Source: Vulcanococcus sp. SFB_649D_100_25
GTDB lineage: Bacteria; Cyanobacteriota; Cyanobacteriia; PCC-6307; Cyanobiaceae
Direction: 5' to 3'
Length of the DNA stretch: 8,066 bases
Assembly: GCA_030833825.1 (NCBI GenBank)
Contig: JAURGL010000076.1
Span: forward strand, 1 to 8,066
The notes under the pieces were generated by a model. The model was not told where the DNA came from. It saw only the letters and a list, made by a program, of their open reading frames with translations, and searched no databases. Of this stretch, positions 1 through 5,530 are shown piece after piece (positions within the stretch are counted from its first letter, which is position 1; each line of letters begins with the position of its first letter). The position numbers were made by a program, and so were the translations under genes.

Positions 1-112
1 ACACCCCGATCGTCTTCGTCCCGTCCGCCTGGAACTGTCGTCCGGGGACGAAGTACTGAACCTTGAGCGTGCCGATCGCGTAGGTGCCCGGGGTCAGGAA
101 CGCCCCGTTCTC
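1..112 (-). other. Non-GuaB3 sequence joined in frame to guaB3 at the window edge
   Basis: From about position 112 down to 1, the guaB3 reading frame stays open but encodes a beta-prone peptide (ENGAFLTPGTYAIGTLKV, then VQYFVPGRQFQADG) that resembles no part of GuaB3. I do not recognise it. GC content is similar to the rest, so composition gives no clue, and an open frame over 37 codons is not surprising at this GC. The options are an assembly chimera at a contig end, a real recombination or insertion junction, or a fragment of a phage-like structural protein. The last is only an impression from its Gly/Thr/beta character. Confidence 0.6.
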
Positions 113-910
113 GGTGACGATGCCGCCGTCGGCCACGATCGGCACATAGCGGCCGCTCTCGGCCATGTAGTCATCGCGGGCAGCGGCGCAGTCCGCCACG
201 GAGGTGGCCTGGGGGATGCCGATGCCGAGCACGCCGCGGCTGGTGCAGGCGGCACCGGGGCCAATGCCCACCATCACACCGGCGGCACCGGCGCGCATCA
301 GCTTGAGGGCCACCTCGTAGGTCACGCAGTTGCCGATGATCACCGGGACACCGAAGTCGCGGCAGAGGGCTTCCAGATCCAGGCTTTCCTGCCCCTCGGG
401 ACCCACGTGCTCGGTGCTGACCACGGTGGCCTGCACGAAGAACAGATCGGCGCCGGCTTCAGCAATGGCCTTGCCGAACTTCAGGGCGGCGACAGGGGTG
501 GCGCTCACTGCTGCGATGCCGCCGCGCTCCTTGATCTCGCCAATGCGCTTGCGGATCAGGTCCTCCCGAACGGGCTGGCTGTAGAGCTCCTGCATCAGGG
601 GCACGAACTCGTCCTTGCCCACCGAGGCAATGCGATCGAGGGCGGGGTTGGGGTCGTCGTAGCGGCACTGAACCCCCTCAAGGTTGAGAACCCCGAGAGC
701 CCCCTGTTTGGCCAGCTCAACGCACATGCCCACATCGACGACGCCATCCATGGCGCTGGCGATGATCGGGATCTCGCGGGTGATGCCACCCAGGGTCCAG
801 CTGCTGTCAGTCACAGCCGGATCGACCGTGCGACCGCCCGGCACCAGGGCAATCTCGTCAATGCCGTAGGCGCGGCGCACAGTACGGGAACGGCCGAGCT
901 GAATGTCCAC
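1..910 (-). CDS. guaB3: GuaB3-type IMP dehydrogenase family protein, 3' end missing or replaced
   Basis: This is an IMP dehydrogenase-family (beta/alpha)8 barrel of the GuaB3 type, which lacks CBS domains and is linked to IMP-to-XMP oxidation in guanine nucleotide synthesis in the cytosol. The start is GTG at 910, giving MDIQLGRSRTVRRAYGIDE, the usual cyanobacterial GuaB3 N-terminus; no Shine-Dalgarno is visible. Visible landmarks are ASAMDGVVDV (residues 51-60), GVLNLEG (73-79), GNCVTYE (193-199), and the active-site loop GIGPGAACTSRG (215-226) with catalytic Cys222. YVPIVADGGIVT (255-266) is the phosphate-binding strand. After residue 266 the expected GGDICKCIACGAD-type continuation is absent; an unrelated in-frame 37-residue tail runs to the window edge. 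The intact family protein is about 385-390 residues, so roughly 120 residues are missing. It lies 69 bp downstream of the CAAD gene on the same strand. The family call is firm; the 3' end is not reliable. Confidence 0.93.
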   Translation of the reverse strand, partial: MDIQLGRSRTVRRAYGIDEIALVPGGRTVDPAVTDSSWTLGGITREIPIIASAMDGVVDVGMCVELAKQGALGVLNLEGVQCRYDDPNPALDRIASVGKDEFVPLMQELYSQPVREDLIRKRIGEIKERGGIAAVSATPVAALKFGKAIAEAGADLFFVQATVVSTEHVGPEGQESLDLEALCRDFGVPVIIGNCVTYEVALKLMRAGAAGVMVGIGPGAACTSRGVLGIGIPQATSVADCAAARDDYMAESGRYVPIVADGGIVTENGAFLTPGTYAIGTLKVQYFVPGRQFQADGTKTIGV

Positions 911-958
911 CTGAGACTTTTTGACGCAATCGAGCCAAGCTATCAACCGGTCGGCTGT

Positions 959-979
959 GGCCTGGCCCGATGGGCGGCC
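959..979 (-). terminator. GC-rich hairpin directly after the CAAD gene, terminator-like without a U tract
   Basis: An outer GGCC/GGCC stem (959-962 with 976-979) encloses an inner GCCC-GAT-GGGC stem-loop (965-975), with a 2-nt bulge at 963-964. It begins immediately after the TGA of the CAAD gene (980-982, minus strand). No T-run follows in the minus direction. It may be a weak terminator, an mRNA 3' stabiliser, or a chance structure in GC-rich DNA. Confidence 0.3.
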
Positions 980-1600
980 TCAGCGTTGGCCTCGGAAGCT
1001 GCTCCAGCGCTGTTTCAAGCCGCTGATCACTTGGTTGCGGTCGTCGCTGCGCACCAACCGGGTGAGGCTGAACTGCACCACGGCGATCACACCGGTCAGC
1101 TCGAGCAGGCCAGGCAGGAGCGGGATGCTCTCGATCACCCCCAGCAGGGCTGAGTAGATCCGCAGCACCAGCAGGAGGGCGATCAGGCCTGCCCCCCAGG
1201 TGATCGGGGTGCGGGCTGACTGCCACTGCTGTTGCAGTTGCCCGCTGCCAAGCCAGTCCTTGATCTTCTGAACCAGCAGCTCCCATTCACCCCCTTCACC
1301 GCTGTGATCGGCGCTGGTGGTGGTGGTGAGGCTGGCGGGCACCTCGGTGGTGCTGGCCACGCTGGGCACCGTGGTGCTGATGGGGGTGGGCTCAGGAGCA
1401 GGGACCGGTTCCGGCTGAGGCTCCGGTTCAGGGGCAACGGTGGCGGTGAAGCTGACAGCTTCTTCCGGGGCCTCTGGTTCAGGTCCGTCCGGTGAAGAGC
1501 TGGTCACCTCAAGGTCGTTCGCGTCCTCAGGAGCAGTCCCGCCGAGCACCGCGGCAGGCTGCTGCTCGGCATCCGGCTGGGGGGCGGGAGCATCAGCCAT
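980..1600 (-). CDS. CAAD domain (CURT1-like) thylakoid membrane protein
   Basis: This 206-residue membrane protein has a C-terminal CAAD domain, the cyanobacterial module also found appended to some aminoacyl-tRNA synthetases and related to plant CURT1 thylakoid-curvature proteins. Residues 1-105 form an acidic, Pro/Glu/Thr-rich, probably disordered region (for example PEPEPQPEPVPAPEP, 57-71). Residues 106-130 form an amphipathic segment (WELLVQKIKDWLGSGQLQQQW). Two hydrophobic helices follow at about 133-156 and 159-180, joined by the family-typical IESIPLLPGLLELTG (156-170). A basic C-terminal helix (RSDDRNQVISGLKQRW) ends the protein. No synthetase domain is attached. ATG at 1600 gives MADAPAPQPD; no Shine-Dalgarno is visible. 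It sits 87 bp after the DUF39 gene and 69 bp before guaB3, all co-directional. By family knowledge it is expected in thylakoids; a membrane-bending role is inferred. Confidence 0.85.
   Translation of the reverse strand: MADAPAPQPDAEQQPAAVLGGTAPEDANDLEVTSSSPDGPEPEAPEEAVSFTATVAPEPEPQPEPVPAPEPTPISTTVPSVASTTEVPASLTTTTSADHSGEGGEWELLVQKIKDWLGSGQLQQQWQSARTPITWGAGLIALLLVLRIYSALLGVIESIPLLPGLLELTGVIAVVQFSLTRLVRSDDRNQVISGLKQRWSSFRGQR
1382..1432 (-). repeat. Pro-Glu low-complexity coding repeat in the CAAD gene
   Basis: Short degenerate repeats of PEP/QPEP/APEP codons encode residues 57-73 of the CAAD protein. On the plus strand they appear as recurring ccggttc/ggctc units. They are likely a disordered spacer between a free N-terminus and the membrane domain, and prone to length variation among strains. 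Confidence 0.5.
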
Positions 1601-1634
1601 GGATCTGTCTTGAAGCGGTGAACGGGGAGCTTAC

Positions 1635-1651
1635 GGCCGTTTCCACCGGCC
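1635..1651. other. Small inverted repeat in the DUF39-CAAD gap
   Basis: GGCCG (1635-1639) and CGGCC (1647-1651) can pair around a 7-nt loop in the 87-bp gap between the DUF39 stop and the CAAD start. There is no T-run on either side. The stem is short and may be chance; it could contribute to a transcript boundary. Confidence 0.2.
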
Positions 1652-1687
1652 TGCAGGACAAGGCTTTCCCTATTTCAGGACCTCCTG

Positions 1688-2839
1688 TTAAGGGCGTTCG
1701 TTCAGTCCCCGCGGGGTACCGCGATCCGGCAAGCCTGCGAACGGCAGGCGCAGGGGAAAGGCCCCGCTGCGGAGCTGGTGGACCAGGTGTTCGGCAATCT
1801 CCGCGGCAAGCCTTGGGCTGTGGGCTGGAGCCACATGCAGGCGATGGTCCTCCAGTTGGATCCAGCCGCTGGAGACCTCGCTGTAGCGAACGTTTTTGGG
1901 GTTGGGCCGCACGCGCCTGGGAACGCCGTAATCAATCAAAGGGGTCTCCAGGTCATCCGGACTGATCGCCAGCTGCTCGGCCTGCCGCAGGGTCAGCAGG
2001 AAAACAGGAGCGGCCATGGCCACCATCAGGCCGGTGCTCCCATCCGGCAGCCGGGTGCTTCGCAGCCACTGGGGTTGCAACCCATGGAGGTCCACATCCA
2101 CAGCACAGGACGATCCAGGACTGAGGGCATGGCCCAGGGGGGAGCGCCGGGGCTTGGGGTTGTGACCACTGCCGGCGCCGCTGACCCAGCCGATGGCACC
2201 GGCCACCATCACCGGGGACCCCAGTCCCAGTTGGGTGAGGCCCGGCATTGACAGGCCGATGCTCCCTGGGCCTGGAGTGCTGACGAGGGCACTGCTCCAG
2301 GGGCCAAGCACGGGTCCCCAGGGGGTTGGGGTGATTCCTTCACGGCTGCTGAAGGCCACTACTCCGTTTTCAACGATGGCCCGGTGCAGCAGGAGGCGTC
2401 CCGAATCGATTTGATCGAGGCGCAATTCGGTTTCCAGATCGAGTCTTGGCTGTTGTCTGGACGGGTTGCCGCTGAGGACCAGGGGCAGGGCTTTGCCGGC
2501 CAGCAGGTCGCCCAGGGCGGTGGCGCCCCCCTGGTTGATCGGGACCACCAGGTCGGTATTGCCATGGCCTCCGATTCCTTCGGCAGCGCCCAGGCGGAAT
2601 TGGCGCACACGAATGGGCGGGTCGCTGGGGCCGAGGTGCAGGACCAGGGTCCCCTGCTGGGTGAGACAGGCCTCGCTGGCCACCACCGCATGGGTGCGGA
2701 GGAAGGCCTGATCGATCCCCTCCGCGCCGACGAGCTCACGAAAGTCAGCAGCGGTGCGCACCTGCAGGTCGCCGCTGCGTTGCAGCTGCTGCAGGTCGGA
2801 CTCACTCCTTGTGGGTGGTTTCCCGCGGGAGGAGGACAC
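1688..2839 (-). CDS. DUF39 / HcyBio 'homocysteine biosynthesis' family protein
   Basis: This 383-residue protein belongs to the DUF39 (HcyBio) family, whose methanogen member is implicated in sulfur incorporation from sulfide or persulfide into aspartate semialdehyde to give homocysteine. Family-like segments are ACLTQQG..LHLGPSDPPIR (Cys58; SDPPIR 72-77), INQGGATALGDLLAGK (101-116), GAIGWVSGAGSGHNP (214-228), LIDYGVPRRVRPNP (301-314) and a C-terminal AAEIAEHLVHQL helix (345-356). Length is near the family norm. The start is GTG at 2839: the N-terminal TRSESDLQQLQRSGDLQVRTAADF aligns with the usual family opening, and no better start follows. Cys58 fits one of two functional cysteines of the methanogen protein; the region expected to hold the second (about 122-132, SGNPSRQQP) has none. 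The usual NIL/4Fe-4S partner is not adjacent. It is divergent from gyrA and upstream of the CAAD gene. The family call is strong; the reaction in this organism is inferred. Confidence 0.83.
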   Translation of the reverse strand: MSSSRGKPPTRSESDLQQLQRSGDLQVRTAADFRELVGAEGIDQAFLRTHAVVASEACLTQQGTLVLHLGPSDPPIRVRQFRLGAAEGIGGHGNTDLVVPINQGGATALGDLLAGKALPLVLSGNPSRQQPRLDLETELRLDQIDSGRLLLHRAIVENGVVAFSSREGITPTPWGPVLGPWSSALVSTPGPGSIGLSMPGLTQLGLGSPVMVAGAIGWVSGAGSGHNPKPRRSPLGHALSPGSSCAVDVDLHGLQPQWLRSTRLPDGSTGLMVAMAAPVFLLTLRQAEQLAISPDDLETPLIDYGVPRRVRPNPKNVRYSEVSSGWIQLEDHRLHVAPAHSPRLAAEIAEHLVHQLRSGAFPLRLPFAGLPDRGTPRGLNERP

Positions 2840-2884
2840 AGGCGCAACTACCGATAAAATGAGTTCTAATCAAAGCTGTCACGA
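2840..2884. promoter_or_regulatory. Compact divergent promoter region, DUF39 gene / gyrA
   Basis: Only 45 bp separate the GTG of the minus-strand DUF39 gene from the ATG of gyrA, and the stretch is clearly more AT-rich than its surroundings. TAAAAT at 2855-2860 matches the -10 consensus at 5 of 6 bases and would place a gyrA transcript start about 18 nt before the ATG. No convincing -35 is visible. TCTAAT (2865-2870) is another 5/6 match but lies too near the start. No Shine-Dalgarno precedes either gene. Any gyrA promoter here must reach into the DUF39 coding region. Confidence 0.4.
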
Positions 2885-5530
2885 ATGGCGGATCCAACCG
2901 AACCCCGTGAGTTGCCCTCGGGGGACGGAGAAGGACCTGGCGGATCCGACGGCCGAATTATTCAGGCTGACCTACGCAACGAGATGTCGCGCTCCTACCT
3001 GGAGTACGCGATGAGCGTGATCGTGGGACGGGCCTTGCCCGATGCCCGCGATGGTCTCAAGCCGGTGCATCGCCGCATCCTCTATGCGATGTACGAGCTG
3101 GGCCTCACCAGCGATCGGCCCTACAGAAAGTGCGCCCGTGTGGTGGGTGAGGTGCTGGGTAAGTACCACCCCCATGGCGATACCGCGGTCTATGACGCCC
3201 TCGTGCGGATGGCGCAGGACTTCTCCATGCGCATGCCGTTGATCGACGGCCACGGAAACTTCGGTTCGGTGGATAACGATCCACCTGCCGCTATGCGATA
3301 CACCGAATCGCGGCTTCAGGCGCTCACCACCGACAGCCTTCTCGAAGATATCGAGTGCGAGACCGTCGATTTCATCGACAACTTCGATGGGTCTCAGCAG
3401 GAGCCCACGGTGATGCCCTCGCGCATCCCCCAGCTGCTGCTCAACGGCTCCACGGGTATTGCCGTGGGGATGGCGACGAACATCCCGCCCCACAACCTCA
3501 CCGAACTGATTGACGGCCTGCTGGCCCTCATTGAGAACCCTGAGCTCGACGATCGCGAGCTGATGCGTCTGATCCCTGGCCCTGACTTCCCCACCGGTGG
3601 TCAGATCCTCGGGCGTCGCGGCATCCGAGAGATGTACGAAACGGGGCGTGGCTCCGTCACCATGCGCGGCGTCGCCTCGATTGAGACGATCGAGGCGAAG
3701 GGAAGGCCCGACCGTGATGCGGTGATCATCACCGAGCTCCCGTATCAGACCAACAAGGCTGCGCTGATTGAGCGCATCGCCGAGCTGGTGAATGACAAGA
3801 AGCTTGAGGGCATCGCCGACATCCGCGATGAATCGGATCGCGACGGCATGCGCATCGTGATCGAGTTGCGCCGAGATGCCTACCCCCAGGTGGTGCTGAA
3901 CAACCTGTTCAAGCTCACCCCACTGCAGAGCAATTTCAGCTCCTACATGCTGGCGCTGGTGAAGGGGGAGCCGATCCTCCTGACCCTGCGCAAAATGCTC
4001 GAGGTCTTTCTCGACTTCCGGGTCGAGACGATTGAGCGACGGACCCGCTACCTGCTGCGCAAAGCGGAAGAGCGTGATCACATCCTGCTGGGCCTGCTGA
4101 TTGCGCTCGATAACCTCGACGCGATCATTGCCCTGATTCGCGGAGCTGCAGACACCGCGACGGCGCGGGCTGAACTGGTCACGCAGTTTGGTTTGAGCGA
4201 GATCCAGGCCGACGCCATCCTGCAGATGCAGCTGCGTCGCCTGACGGCTCTGGAGGCGGACAAGATCCGCCTCGAGCACGAGGATCTGCTGGCCAAGATC
4301 ACCGACTACAACGACATCCTGGCCCGCAAGGAGCGGGTCTTTGGCCTGATCACCGAGGAGCTCGGGGTGATCCGGGCTCGTTACAACTCCCCCAGGCGCA
4401 CCGAGATTCTTGACGTCGAGGGAGGCCTCGAGGACATCGATCTGATCGCCAATGAGCGATCGGTTGTTCTGCTCACCGAGAACGGCTACCTCAAGCGGAT
4501 GCCGGTCAGTGAATTCGAAGCCACCAGTCGCGGCACCCGCGGCAAGGCCGGCACCAAGACCCAGGGCGAAGAGGCCGTTCGACTGTTCATCAGTTGCAAC
4601 GACCACGACTCACTGCTGTTGTTCTCCGACCGCGGTGTCGTCTACACCGTGCCCGCCTATCGCGTTCCCCTTTGCAGCCGAGCCGCCAAGGGGACACCGA
4701 TTGTTCAGTTGCTCCCCATCCCTCGGGAGGAGCAGATCACATCGCTGCTGGCGGTGAGCGAATTCGCGGAAGATGCCGTCCTGGTGATGCTCACCAGTGG
4801 GGGCTTCATCAAGCGCACGCGCCTGTCGGCCTTCGCCAACATTCGCTCCAATGGCTTGATCGCCATCTCCCTTGAGGAGGGGGATGCCCTCACCTGGGTG
4901 CGCCTTGCTCAGCCCGGCGACAGCGTGCTGATCGGATCGCGCAAAGGCATGACCATTCACTTCCGCCTCAGCGATGAGGAGTTGCGCCCTTTGGGGCGCA
5001 CAGCCCGTGGGGTGCGCTCCATGAATCTCCGCCCCGGTGATCAGCTGGTGAGCATGGATGTGCTGCCGGTGGAGCTGGCGGATCGGGTGGAAGGCAGCGC
5101 CGCCAGTGGGGATGACGAAGACGCGGATGAGGTCGCGCCAAGCGATGGGCCCTGGGTGCTGGTGGCATCAGCCAGTGGCTTGGGTAAGCGGGTGCCGGTG
5201 GATCAGTTCCGCCTGCAGAAGCGGGCCGGCATGGGTCTGCGCTGCATGAAGTTCAGGCGCGATGGGGATGTGCTCGTCGGCCTGAAGGTGCTTGGTTCCG
5301 GTGAGGAGCTCCTGCTGGTGAGCGAGAAGGGTGTGATCGTGCGGATGCAGGCTGATGCGGTCCCGCAACAGTCCCGCGCCGCCACGGGCGTTCGTCTCCA
5401 ACGCCTGGATACGGGCGATCGTCTCTCCGAGGTGGTCCTGGTGCCACCAGCTCCTGACGATGAGGACGCAGATCCCTCGGCCGACGATGCTTCGGCAGCT
5501 GGCGACGCAACAACGGCGATCGATGCCTGA
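2885..5530 (+). CDS. gyrA: DNA gyrase subunit A
   Basis: This is the 881-residue breakage-reunion subunit of DNA gyrase, which with GyrB forms A2B2 and introduces negative supercoils using ATP. The N-terminal cleavage domain begins around residue 24. The quinolone-determining segment is intact: ARVVGEVLGKYHPHGDTAVYD, with Thr100 and Asp104 at the positions of E. coli Ser83 and Asp87. The catalytic tyrosine is Tyr139 in PPAAMRYTE. The C-terminal pinwheel carries a GyrA-box-like motif, SRGTRGKAG (548-556), which favours GyrA over ParC. The ATG at 2885 adds about 17 residues relative to E. coli, Gly/Glu/Pro-rich and probably disordered; no Shine-Dalgarno is seen. Two odd points are an acidic insert between pinwheel strands (736-755, with GDDEDADE) and an acidic tail after about 853. 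The stop overlaps the next gene by 8 nt. It heads the operon. Confidence 0.97.
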   Translation: MADPTEPRELPSGDGEGPGGSDGRIIQADLRNEMSRSYLEYAMSVIVGRALPDARDGLKPVHRRILYAMYELGLTSDRPYRKCARVVGEVLGKYHPHGDTAVYDALVRMAQDFSMRMPLIDGHGNFGSVDNDPPAAMRYTESRLQALTTDSLLEDIECETVDFIDNFDGSQQEPTVMPSRIPQLLLNGSTGIAVGMATNIPPHNLTELIDGLLALIENPELDDRELMRLIPGPDFPTGGQILGRRGIREMYETGRGSVTMRGVASIETIEAKGRPDRDAVIITELPYQTNKAALIERIAELVNDKKLEGIADIRDESDRDGMRIVIELRRDAYPQVVLNNLFKLTPLQSNFSSYMLALVKGEPILLTLRKMLEVFLDFRVETIERRTRYLLRKAEERDHILLGLLIALDNLDAIIALIRGAADTATARAELVTQFGLSEIQADAILQMQLRRLTALEADKIRLEHEDLLAKITDYNDILARKERVFGLITEELGVIRARYNSPRRTEILDVEGGLEDIDLIANERSVVLLTENGYLKRMPVSEFEATSRGTRGKAGTKTQGEEAVRLFISCNDHDSLLLFSDRGVVYTVPAYRVPLCSRAAKGTPIVQLLPIPREEQITSLLAVSEFAEDAVLVMLTSGGFIKRTRLSAFANIRSNGLIAISLEEGDALTWVRLAQPGDSVLIGSRKGMTIHFRLSDEELRPLGRTARGVRSMNLRPGDQLVSMDVLPVELADRVEGSAASGDDEDADEVAPSDGPWVLVASASGLGKRVPVDQFRLQKRAGMGLRCMKFRRDGDVLVGLKVLGSGEELLLVSEKGVIVRMQADAVPQQSRAATGVRLQRLDTGDRLSEVVLVPPAPDDEDADPSADDASAAGDATTAIDA

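Noticed and set aside
920..946. Possible guaB3 promoter with TTGATA as -35 (minus strand, 941-946)
   Set aside because: No acceptable -10 at 16-18 nt spacing; the match is to one hexamer only.
407..1153. 248-residue plus-strand open frame
   Set aside because: It lies opposite guaB3 and the CAAD gene, has no recognisable motif, and is explained by GC-rich codon bias of the minus-strand genes.
1676..1687. AGGAGGT on the minus strand after the DUF39 stop, as a ribosome site for a small gene
   Set aside because: No suitable start codon with an open frame follows at the right distance; CTG AAA TAG stops at once.
2972..4606. 544-residue minus-strand open frame
   Set aside because: It lies wholly antisense to gyrA, which has strong family motifs. 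The His/Gln/Asp-rich translation is typical of the complement of a GC-rich gene.
5355..5522. Longer start for the decarboxylase-like protein (433 residues)
   Set aside because: The extra 56 residues overlap the end of gyrA out of frame and show no homology-like pattern. Family similarity begins just after the ATG at 5523.
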